NCBI GenBank assembly: GCA_946886175.1
Contig: CAMPIA010000066.1
Location: 1 to 7,020 of the forward strand
Source: an uncultured Altererythrobacter sp.
GTDB lineage: Bacteria; Pseudomonadota; Alphaproteobacteria; Sphingomonadales; Sphingomonadaceae
Length of the DNA: 7,020 nt
Reading direction: 5' to 3'
Shown: in pieces, positions 1 through 6,547 of the stretch
Numbering within the stretch: position 1 is the first letter of the stretch
How the letters are laid out: each line of letters begins with the position of its first letter
Program-made: the position numbers and the translations under genes
The notes under the pieces: generated by a model
Databases searched by the model: none
What the model was told of the DNA's origin: nothing
Seen by the model: only the letters and a program-made list of their open reading frames with translations

Positions 1-1276
1 GATCGAGCTTGAGCTTCTCGAAGCGGAACTGGCGCAGGAAGCCGATCGAGGCGTACCCGGTGCCGAAATCGTCGAGCACGACATCGACGCCCAGACCGCG
101 GACGAGATCGAGGCTGCGCTCGGCCACCAACGGGTCGAGCACCAGGCAGGTCTCGGTAATCTCGAGCTCGAGCCGCTCCGGCGCGAGGCCGGTTTCCTCG
201 AGGACTTGCCCGAGCTGGAACGGGAATTCGGGATTGCGCAGCTGCGCGGCGGAGATGTTGACCGACAGCTTGATGCCCCACGGCAGCGCGTCGGTGCACG
301 CGCGCCGCAGGACCCACAGCCCGATCGCGTTGATCAGGCCCGATTCCTCGGCGACCGGAATGAATTCGGCGGGCGTGATCGCGCGCCCATCCGGCCGGTT
401 CCAGCGCAGCAGCGATTCGACCGCGACGATGCGTTGCGTCTTGGCATCGACGAGCGGCTGGTAGTGAACGCGGAATTCGTCGTTGAGCAGCGCCGCGCGC
501 AGCTCGTTGTCGAGATCGCGCACCGCCTCCAGGCTGCGGTCGAACTCGACCTTGAACCAGGTGCAGCGCATCTTGCCGCCGCGCTTGGAGACATACATCG
601 CAACGTCGGCGCGGCGCAGCAGCTCGGACGAATCGATGTCATGGCCCGCCTGGCATCGCGCCAGCCCGATGCTCGCGCCGATCGGAATGCGGCGATCCTC
701 GATCGCAATCGGCTGCGAGAGCGTGTCGAGAACGCTGCGGCACATGCCCTCCAGGACCGTGCCGGCGAGCGGGCCGAACATGCTGATCGCGAACTCGTCG
801 CCTCCCAGCCGGTAGGCGACCGCCTCCTTGCCGCACAACGTGCGCAGCGTGCGCGCGATTTCCTTGATCATCCGGTCGCCGACCGAATGGCCGTAGAGAT
901 CGTTGATCATCTTGAAGCCGTCGAGGTCGATCAGCGCGACCGCCATTTCCTGTTCCGCGCGCGCGCCTTCGCACACGTTCCGGTGCAGCGCGCGGCGGTT
1001 GGGCAGCAGGCTGAGGCTGTCGGTCATGCCGAGCCGCTCGAGCCGGGCGACGTGCGCGAACCCGAAGCGCAGCAGCAGTACCACCGCGATCGCATAGATC
1101 GCGACCCCGCCGAAAATGAGCGGCGACGCCTTGGCCAGCGGAAAATCGTCGCTGAGCAGGAGCGCGATCGAGATGGCGGCGAAGATCGCCGTCAGCACGA
1201 CCAGCGGCGCGACCACCAGAAGGCGGGGCGCGAAGCTGCTTCTCTCTGCCTCAGTCGTCACCCGCGTTGACCCCAT
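1..1276 (-). CDS. Membrane-anchored GGDEF-EAL cyclic di-GMP signalling protein (3' end outside window)
   Basis: This is a bifunctional-type cyclic di-GMP enzyme: GGDEF domains make the messenger from GTP and EAL domains hydrolyse it. 425 codons are visible. Two hydrophobic segments (about residues 18-41 and 52-71) with a very short loop anchor the protein, with no large sensor domain between them. The GGDEF domain spans about 80-240: DSLSLLPNR at 86-94, metal-site D117, and an intact GGDEF at 158-162. The inhibitory I-site RxxD is absent; GKEA occupies that position. The EAL domain begins near 255. It has ESLLR at 287-291 (ESL instead of EAL, with the metal-binding Glu kept), N340, E372, the DDFGTG motif with D402/D403, and K423. 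All visible catalytic residues are retained, but the final part of the domain is beyond base 1. The ATG at 1276 is preceded by AGGGG at very short spacing; a GTG five codons downstream is possible. The gene follows cheR after 56 bp on the same strand, so co-transcription is plausible but unproven. Confidence 0.93.
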   Translation of the reverse strand, partial: MGSTRVTTEAERSSFAPRLLVVAPLVVLTAIFAAISIALLLSDDFPLAKASPLIFGGVAIYAIAVVLLLRFGFAHVARLERLGMTDSLSLLPNRRALHRNVCEGARAEQEMAVALIDLDGFKMINDLYGHSVGDRMIKEIARTLRTLCGKEAVAYRLGGDEFAISMFGPLAGTVLEGMCRSVLDTLSQPIAIEDRRIPIGASIGLARCQAGHDIDSSELLRRADVAMYVSKRGGKMRCTWFKVEFDRSLEAVRDLDNELRAALLNDEFRVHYQPLVDAKTQRIVAVESLLRWNRPDGRAITPAEFIPVAEESGLINAIGLWVLRRACTDALPWGIKLSVNISAAQLRNPEFPFQLGQVLEETGLAPERLELEITETCLVLDPLVAERSLDLVRGLGVDVVLDDFGTGYASIGFLRQFRFEKLKLD

Positions 1277-1332
1277 ACCCCTGTTCCGAAAACCGATAGC
1301 CGTGCGGTCCTAAGGAAGCGTAAAGCCGAAAT

Positions 1333-2193
1333 TTACCTTGCCGCGCTCGCCCCGGCCGATGCCGCGAACTGGCCGCGGCCGGAACGACGGAACAATCCCT
1401 GCACCCCCGTGGCGGGTGCGAAGACGCCGGTCTTGCCGGTCACCGTTTCGCCCGCGCCGAGCATCAGCCAGCCGTCTTCGCGCAGGCTGGAGCCCAGGCG
1501 GTCGAACGCGCGCGCCTTGGTCGCCTGATCGAAATAGAGCAGCACGTTGCGGCACAGGACGAGGTCGAACCGTTCGATTCGCGCCTGCGCATCGAGCACG
1601 TTGCCGACCCGGTAGCGGATCGGCGCGAGCAGGGCCGGATCCGGCTCCCAGCCGCGCGGCGTTTCGTTGAAGTGCTTGAGCATCTGCGCGACGCCGAGGC
1701 CGCGCTGGATCTCGAACTGGGTGTAGCAGGCCCGGCGCGCGGCGGCGACCGCCTTGGTCGAGATGTCGGTGCCGAGGATGTCGATCGTCCAGCCACGCCA
1801 CAGCTCGGGCCGGTCGGCGAAGACCATCGACAGCGACAGCGCCTCCTGCCCGGTCGAGCATCCGGCCGACCAGATCGACAGCCGTTTGCTGGCGGCGCGC
1901 TTGGCGGCGAGATCGGGCAGCACCGTTTCGGTGAGCTGTCCGAACAGCTGGTGATCGCGGAAGAAATAGGTCTCGTTGTTGAGCAGCGCCTCGATCACCT
2001 TGCGCTCGAGCTCGTCCGAAGTCTGGGCCGAGAGCAGGCAGACGAGCTGGTCGGAGTTGTCGATGCCATATTCGCGGAACAGGCCGGCCAGCGCGCTGCC
2101 GATCCGCCACAGCCGGCCCTCGGTGAGCTGCTGTCCGGTGTGCCGCAGCAGCAGATCGGCGATGATCTTGTGCGAGATCTGCGTCACTTCCAT
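1333..2193 (-). CDS. cheR: Chemotaxis protein methyltransferase CheR
   Basis: CheR is a cytoplasmic S-adenosylmethionine-dependent enzyme that methylates glutamates of chemoreceptors, giving sensory adaptation in opposition to CheB. The product is 286 residues, the usual CheR length. An N-terminal helical domain covers about 1-70. The signature NNETYFFRD follows at 72-80. The SAM-binding motif WSAGCSTGQE lies at 108-117, LGTDIS at 140-145 and CRNVLLYF at 213-220. There is no C-terminal TPR or other partner domain; the tail after about 270 is Ala/Gly/Arg-rich. The ATG at 2193 was chosen because GGAGAAG lies just upstream (GGAG about 7 bases from ATG) and because the protein then starts at the normal point of the family. 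The first 10 bases overlap the end of cheB, and both the start codon and ribosome site sit in a hairpin, suggesting translation coupled to cheB. Confidence 0.97.
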   Translation of the reverse strand: MEVTQISHKIIADLLLRHTGQQLTEGRLWRIGSALAGLFREYGIDNSDQLVCLLSAQTSDELERKVIEALLNNETYFFRDHQLFGQLTETVLPDLAAKRAASKRLSIWSAGCSTGQEALSLSMVFADRPELWRGWTIDILGTDISTKAVAAARRACYTQFEIQRGLGVAQMLKHFNETPRGWEPDPALLAPIRYRVGNVLDAQARIERFDLVLCRNVLLYFDQATKARAFDRLGSSLREDGWLMLGAGETVTGKTGVFAPATGVQGLFRRSGRGQFAASAGASAAR

Positions 2194-3287
2194 GCCGCTT
2201 CTCCGGCATGGGCGGCGATCCGCAACGCGATCTTCTCGGGCGGCAGAATGGCCGAGGCGAGGTGCGCTTCGGCGATCGCGCGCGGCATGCCCCAGACCGC
2301 GGAGCTCGCTTCGTCTTGCGCGATCACGTTGCCGCCCGCGTGGACCAGCCGCTCGGCGCCGGTCGCACCGTCGCGGCCCATCCCGGACAGCACCACGCCG
2401 AGCGCGCCGCCGCCCGCTGCGTCCCCCATGCTTTCGAACATCGGATCGACCGAAGGCATGCAGCCGCTTGCCACCTTGAACGCCGCGGTGGTCGCCACCA
2501 GGCGGCCGGCCTGTCGGCGCAGGATCATATGGCCGTGACCCGGCGCGATGTGGATGCGGCCGCTCTCGATCGGCGTGCGCTCGTCCACCACCACCGCCGC
2601 CCGGCCGCTGGCGAGCTCGAGCTGACGCGCAAAGACCGGCATGAAGCTGGCGGGCAGATGCTGGGTGATGAGGATCGGTGCGGCGACCTGGCGCGGCAAG
2701 TGACGCAGGAGGATGCATAGCGCGTGGATCCCACCGGTCGAAGCGCCGATACCGACGATATCGAGCGGGACGCTGGCATTGTTGCGCGCCAGCAGCGGCG
2801 GCTCGCGTTCGGGAGCGGTCTCATCGGCGCCGAGCCGGCCCCGCCGCCCGAGCGCGCGAATCCGCTGGAGCAGCGCGCCGCGATAGCACTCGTCGAACTC
2901 GCCGCTGCGCGGCTTGAGCATGGTGTCGGCCGCGCCCATCGACAGCGCGGCGAGCGTATGCTCGGCCCCGGCCATGGTCAGCGAGGAGACCACCAGCACT
3001 TGCGTGCCGGGGCTCGCCGCGAGAATCTTGGGCAGCGCGTCGAGCCCGCCCATGCCGGGCATCTCGAGGTCGAGCAATACGACGTCCGCCGGCGATTTCG
3101 CCAGATCGGCGAGCGCGTTCTCGGCGCTGCCGGTCTTGCCCACCACGACCATGCCCGGCTCGGGCGCGATGATCTTCGAGAGCACCGAGCGCACGGTGAG
3201 CGAATCGTCGACGATCATCACCCGGATGGGCGATGGGGCCGCCGAGGAATATCCGGCTCCGCTGGCAATAGTGCTGCCCGAGCCCAT
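2184..3287 (-). CDS. cheB: Chemotaxis response regulator protein-glutamate methylesterase CheB
   Basis: CheB is a cytoplasmic, CheA-phosphorylated enzyme that removes methyl groups from chemoreceptors and can deamidate receptor glutamines. It has 367 residues. The receiver domain (about 22-140) carries the acidic pair D27/D28, phospho-acceptor D73 within LLDLEMPGM, S101 or S102 at the switch position, and K125 in MLKP. A linker (about 142-172) leads to the methylesterase domain (about 175-360). The catalytic triad is S183 in GIGASTGG, H210 in ITQHLP and D306 in GMGRDGA, with the spacing expected from enteric CheB. The roughly 20-residue Gly/Ser/Ala-rich N-terminal extension before the first receiver strand is slightly unusual. 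The ATG at 3287 is preceded by GAGGG (3295-3299) with 7 bases of spacing, and this site overlaps the cheY stop codon. The gap to cheY is 10 bases and the end overlaps cheR by 10 bases, which indicates one operon. Confidence 0.97.
   Translation of the reverse strand: MGSGSTIASGAGYSSAAPSPIRVMIVDDSLTVRSVLSKIIAPEPGMVVVGKTGSAENALADLAKSPADVVLLDLEMPGMGGLDALPKILAASPGTQVLVVSSLTMAGAEHTLAALSMGAADTMLKPRSGEFDECYRGALLQRIRALGRRGRLGADETAPEREPPLLARNNASVPLDIVGIGASTGGIHALCILLRHLPRQVAAPILITQHLPASFMPVFARQLELASGRAAVVVDERTPIESGRIHIAPGHGHMILRRQAGRLVATTAAFKVASGCMPSVDPMFESMGDAAGGGALGVVLSGMGRDGATGAERLVHAGGNVIAQDEASSAVWGMPRAIAEAHLASAILPPEKIALRIAAHAGEAAWK
2190..2211 (-). promoter_or_regulatory. Hairpin over the cheR ribosome-binding site and start codon
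   Basis: On the transcribed strand the arms CCATGCCG (2204-2211) and CGGCATGG (2190-2197) are perfectly complementary over 8 bp and enclose a six-base loop, GAGAAG (2198-2203). The loop plus the adjacent G form the cheR ribosome-binding site GGAGAAG. The cheR ATG (2191-2193) is inside the 3' arm. The element lies entirely within the last codons of cheB, before its TGA. Ribosomes finishing cheB would open it, which would couple cheR translation to cheB. The structure is read directly from the sequence; the regulatory role is inference. Confidence 0.6.
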
Positions 3288-3297
3288 CGACAGGCCC

Positions 3298-3663
3298 TCA
3301 GGCCATGCCGACGAGCTGGAGCTTGATCTGGAGGGTTTCGTGATCGAACGGCTTCATCACGTATTCGTCCGCCCCGGCGCCGATCGCCTCGCGGATGTGG
3401 GCGGCGTCGTTCTCGGTGGTGCAGAACACCACCTTGGGCACGTCCCCCCCGGGCATGCGGCGCAGGTGGGTGATGAATTCGATGCCGGTCATCACCGGCA
3501 TGTTCCAGTCCAGCAGCACGAGGTCGGGCATGGCCTTCTCGCACTGAGCGATGCCCATTTCGCCGTTCTCGGCTTCCTCGACCGCGAATCCGAGCGATTC
3601 GAGGATATGGCGGGAAACCTTGCGGATGACCCGCGAGTCGTCGACGATCAGGCAGTTTTTCAT
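3298..3663 (-). CDS. cheY: Single-domain chemotaxis response regulator CheY
   Basis: CheY is a small cytoplasmic receiver that takes a phosphoryl group from CheA and, in flagellated bacteria, binds the motor switch. The 121 residues form one receiver domain with no output domain. The acidic pair D8/D9 is in LIVDDS, the phospho-acceptor is D52 in LLDWNMP, the switch Thr is T82 in FCTTE, the aromatic switch position is Y101 in DEYVMKP, and K104 is the conserved lysine. All catalytic residues are present, so it should be phosphorylatable. The ATG at 3663 is preceded by AAGGA (3673-3677) with 9 bases of spacing, a good ribosome site independent of cheW. The gene sits 53 bp after cheW and 10 bp before cheB. 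A run of seven G (transcribed strand, about codons 71-74) lies in the coding region. Assignment as CheY rather than a DivK-type regulator rests mainly on position in the che cluster. Confidence 0.95.
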   Translation of the reverse strand: MKNCLIVDDSRVIRKVSRHILESLGFAVEEAENGEMGIAQCEKAMPDLVLLDWNMPVMTGIEFITHLRRMPGGDVPKVVFCTTENDAAHIREAIGAGADEYVMKPFDHETLQIKLQLVGMA

Positions 3664-3672
3664 CTGTTGCGA

Positions 3673-3677
3673 TCCTT
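3673..3677 (-). promoter_or_regulatory. Ribosome-binding site of cheY
   Basis: The transcribed strand reads AAGGA, 9 bases before the cheY ATG at 3663. It is one of the clearer Shine-Dalgarno sites in the cluster. It fixes the cheY start and excludes the longer in-frame reading that runs upstream into cheW. It lets cheY be translated independently of cheW. Confidence 0.65.
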
Positions 3678-3689
3678 GCTTCGGTCCCC

Positions 3690-3710
3690 GGTTATCCGAC
3701 GCGGGTAACC
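3690..3710. repeat. Imperfect inverted repeat in the cheW-cheY gap
   Basis: GGTTA and TAACC arms flank an inner pairing CCG/CGG around a three-base centre, 21 bp in all. In the minus-strand transcript there is one C-A mismatch between the two paired blocks; in the plus-strand reading the same position is a T-G wobble. It lies between the cheW stop (3717) and the cheY ribosome site (3673-3677). No U-run follows on the transcribed strand, so it does not look like a normal intrinsic terminator. It could be an mRNA stability or processing hairpin, a weak attenuator, or a protein-binding palindrome. Function is unknown. Confidence 0.4.
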
Positions 3711-3716
3711 AATCGT

Positions 3717-4151
3717 TTAAGCTGCGGCCCGGCGAGGCCCGGAGATCAGGGCGACGACGTCGACCAGGATCGCCGGCCCGGCGGTGGTTTCGATCATGCC
3801 CTGCGCGACCCGCGTCCAATCGGGTCCGAGCGTGGCGGCGGCGGGGGTCGGTTGGCCGATCCCCGAAACGACATCTTCGACGCGATCGACGAGCAGCGCG
3901 TAGGCGTGGCCGCCCACCTCGATCACCGGGGCGCGTTCGTCGGCTGCGCTCGCGGCGTTCGCGATGCCCAGCGCCGCGCGGCTGTCGATCACGGTCAGCG
4001 CCCTGCTGCGCAGCGCCGCGAGCCCGGCGACGTAGGCGGGTGCGCGCGGCACCGGGGTTATCTCGCCGATCTCGATGATCGAGCGGATGTCGCAGGCGCG
4101 AAAGGCGGCCGGGCGATCGCCGATGCGGGTCAGGAGCAGCAAGTCGTCCAT
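3717..4151 (-). CDS. cheW: Chemotaxis coupling protein CheW
   Basis: CheW is a cytoplasmic SH3-like beta-barrel adaptor that joins chemoreceptors to the P5 domain of CheA in the signalling array. The product has 144 residues, near the short end for the family, and consists of a single CheW domain. The recognisable core is ITPVPRAPAYVAGLAALRSR at 31-50, followed by ALTVIDSRAALG at 51-62. A second half contains the pattern YALLVDRVEDVV at 84-95 and closes with AILVDVVALI at 127-136. The usual NLRG turn reads ALRS here, so the conserved Gly is Ser. The ATG at 4151 shares its A with the cheA TGA, a classic stop-start overlap. A GGAG lies about 9 bases upstream inside cheA. A longer in-frame reading extends upstream into cheA but overlaps it in another frame and is not credible. 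Confidence 0.93.
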   Translation of the reverse strand: MDDLLLLTRIGDRPAAFRACDIRSIIEIGEITPVPRAPAYVAGLAALRSRALTVIDSRAALGIANAASAADERAPVIEVGGHAYALLVDRVEDVVSGIGQPTPAAATLGPDWTRVAQGMIETTAGPAILVDVVALISGPRRAAA

Positions 4152-6490
4152 CAGCGGGCTCCCGAGCGGGCTTGGGCGAGGGCGGAGAGCAGCCCGTCGC
4201 GATCGTAGCGATAGACGCTCGCGGCGCTGTCGCCGTCGGGCTGCGAACGCAGGCGCACGACCGCGGCCGCGGCGCCGGGCTCCTGCCGCTCGTCGAGCAC
4301 GATCGAGATGTCTGCCGGGCAGGCGTCGCCGTCGGCGATCACATCGTATCCGGCGGAGCGGATCAGCGGTTCGAGAAAGCTCACGACCCAAGGGTCCGAG
4401 CCGGGCAGGCGGCAGGTCGGGCGGTGCGCGGGGGCCGCGGCGCGCCCGTGCCGGGCGAACAGCCGGTGCGTGTCGATCAGGCCGACGATCGCGCCGTCGA
4501 TCAGCACGCTGCCCTCGAGCGTCTCGTCGCCCTTGATCGGCGCGATCGCGCCCGGCAGGTCGACCGTGTCGACGATGGCGGCGACCGCGTAGAGCAGTTC
4601 GGTTTCGCCATCGCCCAGCCGCAGCGCGGTGAGGGATTCCTGCTCGAGATCGCCCGCATCGGCGCCGAGCAGCGGCAGGATCGCACCGTCGACCGCGGCC
4701 AGCAGGCCCGCTCCGGCCAGATCGGTGTTCGCGGTCTTGAGCGTGTGGATATGCTGGATCGGCCGCATGCGCATCGCGCGGCGGCGGCCGGCGAAATCGG
4801 TGAAGACCACCGCCTGCTCGGCGGGAGCGGCGACCTCGGCCACTGCGGTTTCGGGCGCGACGCTGCGGATCCGCGTATGGCTGACGAGCCCGTAGCGTTC
4901 CGCGATGTCGGGCACGTCGAGCTTGAGGATCGGCCGCCCGTCGTCGAGCAGCGCGGTGCCGCCGAAGAGCCCGATCTCGGCGAGCGCGGGCGGCAACGGT
5001 TTGAGCACGAAGTCGGCGTTGTCGAGCACCCGATCGACCGCCATCGCGAAGAGGTCGCCGCTGACGAGCCGAACGAACACGAAAGTCGCACGTTCGAGAG
5101 CGATCGGCTCGGGCAGCGCGAGCACCTCGGCGAGATCGAGGCAGGGCACGCGTTCGCCGCGGAAGGTGAGGAAGATACCGTCGCCGAGCCGTTCGACCTC
5201 GATCGCGCGCGACACGCTGCGCGCGATCTCGACGATGTACGAGCGCGGCAGGCCGAGCGTGTGCGGCCCGACCTTCACGGTCAGCCCTTCGACGATGCTG
5301 AGAGTGAGTGGCAGGTGCAGGAACACGATCGTGCCCTCGCCCTCGGCGCTGGAGACCGCGACGGTGCCGCCGATCCTCTCGATATTGGCGCGCACCACGT
5401 CCATTCCGACCCCGCGGCCGGAGACCTGGCTGACTTTGTCGGCGGTCGAGAAGCCCGGGGCGAAGATCAGGTCGAGGGCCTGCTCGTCAGCCATCGCGGC
5501 GGCCTCGGTGGCGCCGACCACGCCGCTCGCAACCGCCTTCTCGCGCAGCCTGGCGAGCGCGATGCCGCGCCCGTCGTCGCTGACGGCGATGGTGATGCGG
5601 TTGCCGGTCCGGCGTGCGGAGACGGTGATCATGCCGATCTCGCGCTTGCCTGCCGCGAGCCTGGCGGAGGGCGGTTCGATACCGTGGTCGATCGCGTTGC
5701 GGATGATGTGGGTGAGCGGGTCGCGGGCCGACTCGATCATTTCGCGATCGAGCTCCACGTCCCCGCCTTCGAGGTCGAGCATGACCTGCTTGCCGAGCTC
5801 GGATGAAAGGTCGCGAACCATGCGGGGCAGGGCGCTGAACAGGTGCTCGAGCCGCTGCATGCGCATCCGCGTCGCGCCTTCGCGAACCCCGTCGAGGATC
5901 CCCGAAAGCCGTTCGAACGGCCCCTCCAGCGCCGGATCGGCGCCGAGTTCGCGCAACCGCCGGGCAAGTTCGTTGCGCGCGAGGACCATGTCGGAAACCC
6001 CGCTCATCACCCGGTCGAGCAGCTCGACCGGCAAACGGATCGAGCGCGTGCCGTTGCACTGGCGCGACGCTCTGGGCCCGGCGTGTTCCTCGGCCTGAAT
6101 GCTCTCGCTGTCGGGCTCGTCGCGGCGCGGTTCGAGCGCCGCGGTCAGCAGCTCGTCGCCGCCCGCGGGAAGCTCCTCGCCCGCATCGATCGCGTCGATC
6201 ATGTCGCTGATCCGGTCGATCACCGCGAGCACCGCGGTGACCAGCTCGCTGCTCGCGCGGCGGCGGCCGGCGCGGACTTCGGACAGTGCGCTTTCGGCCG
6301 CGTGGCTGAGCTTCTCGAGCCGGGGGAAATCGAAAAAGCCGCAGTTGCCCTTCACCGTATGGACGAAGCGGAAAATGGCGTCGAGCCGCGCGCGGTCGGT
6401 GGGGTCGGCCTCCCACGCCACGATCTCGCCCTCGATAGCTTGAAGCATCTCGCGGGTTTCGGCCACGAAGTCTGCCAGCAGGTCGTCCAT
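4151..6490 (-). CDS. cheA: Chemotaxis histidine kinase CheA, P2-less, with extra CheW-like and degenerate receiver segments
   Basis: CheA is the cytoplasmic kinase of the chemosensory array. It autophosphorylates a histidine in response to receptors and passes phosphate to CheY and CheB. It has 779 residues from the ATG at 6490. P1/HPt is about 1-105, with the phospho-site H44 in FVHTVKG. A short variable linker (105-148) takes the place of P2. P3 dimerisation is about 150-215. The P4 kinase has the N box around N265 and H269, G1 DDGRGI at 305-310, GFST at 346-349 and G2 GRGVGMD at 358-364. The P5 CheW-like domain is about 396-536. A second CheW-like region (about 557-682) and a terminal receiver-like segment (about 698-775) follow; the latter lacks the acidic pair and the conserved Lys. 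An in-frame TTG one codon upstream is possible but less likely than ATG. The end overlaps cheW by one base. It heads the cluster. Confidence 0.96.
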   Translation of the reverse strand: MDDLLADFVAETREMLQAIEGEIVAWEADPTDRARLDAIFRFVHTVKGNCGFFDFPRLEKLSHAAESALSEVRAGRRRASSELVTAVLAVIDRISDMIDAIDAGEELPAGGDELLTAALEPRRDEPDSESIQAEEHAGPRASRQCNGTRSIRLPVELLDRVMSGVSDMVLARNELARRLRELGADPALEGPFERLSGILDGVREGATRMRMQRLEHLFSALPRMVRDLSSELGKQVMLDLEGGDVELDREMIESARDPLTHIIRNAIDHGIEPPSARLAAGKREIGMITVSARRTGNRITIAVSDDGRGIALARLREKAVASGVVGATEAAAMADEQALDLIFAPGFSTADKVSQVSGRGVGMDVVRANIERIGGTVAVSSAEGEGTIVFLHLPLTLSIVEGLTVKVGPHTLGLPRSYIVEIARSVSRAIEVERLGDGIFLTFRGERVPCLDLAEVLALPEPIALERATFVFVRLVSGDLFAMAVDRVLDNADFVLKPLPPALAEIGLFGGTALLDDGRPILKLDVPDIAERYGLVSHTRIRSVAPETAVAEVAAPAEQAVVFTDFAGRRRAMRMRPIQHIHTLKTANTDLAGAGLLAAVDGAILPLLGADAGDLEQESLTALRLGDGETELLYAVAAIVDTVDLPGAIAPIKGDETLEGSVLIDGAIVGLIDTHRLFARHGRAAAPAHRPTCRLPGSDPWVVSFLEPLIRSAGYDVIADGDACPADISIVLDERQEPGAAAAVVRLRSQPDGDSAASVYRYDRDGLLSALAQARSGAR

Positions 6491-6532
6491 CAAACCCCAT
6501 GCCCCCCGATCTCGCGGCGGGTATGGCCAAGG

Positions 6533-6540
6533 ATGGTTAA
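6533..6540 (-). promoter_or_regulatory. Possible CtrA half-site upstream of cheA
   Basis: The transcribed strand reads TTAACCAT, the half-site sequence known for the alphaproteobacterial master regulator CtrA, 42 bases before the cheA ATG. It lies in the 57-bp gap after the efflux gene. CtrA commonly governs motility and chemotaxis genes in alphaproteobacteria, so the position makes sense. A second half-site at the canonical spacing is not present, and an 8-base match can occur by chance. No clear -35/-10 pair was identified in the gap. Confidence 0.3.
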
Positions 6541-6547
6541 CGAAAGG

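Noticed and set aside
206..1270. Plus-strand open frame of 354 codons opposite the GGDEF-EAL gene
   Set aside because: The product is rich in Arg, Ala, Asp and Glu with no fold signature. The minus-strand reading has intact GGDEF and EAL motifs, so this is a shadow frame.
1320..1336. GTAAA/TTTAC inverted repeat at the cheR stop codon as a terminator
   Set aside because: The arms are only 5 bp and AT-rich with a seven-base loop and no following U-run. They are too weak to call a terminator.
2194..2718. In-frame upstream extension of cheR to 461 codons
   Set aside because: The added stretch reads cheB DNA in the wrong frame and gives an Arg/Gly/Pro-rich sequence. CheR families start at about the ATG at 2193, which has a good ribosome site.
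3441..3453. Run of seven G in cheY as a phase-variation tract
   Set aside because: Seven bases is short for slipped-strand switching, the codons encode a normal PGGD loop, and such runs are expected by chance in DNA this GC-rich.
3298..3819. Longer CheY start upstream of 3663
   Set aside because: The extra residues come from the gap and cheW in the wrong frame and have no similarity to receivers. The ATG at 3663 has a ribosome site and gives a standard CheY length.
4172..5806. Long plus-strand open frame (544 codons) antisense to cheA
   Set aside because: It mirrors the cheA codons in high-GC DNA. Its product is low-complexity (Arg, Asp, Gly, Ala, Glu rich), with no recognisable domain, and cheA on the other strand is unmistakable.
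5487..6530. Same-strand alternative frame of 347 codons overlapping the start of cheA
   Set aside because: The translation is arginine/glycine-rich without motifs and lies over the HPt, P3 and kinase coding sequence in another frame. It is a GC-bias artefact.
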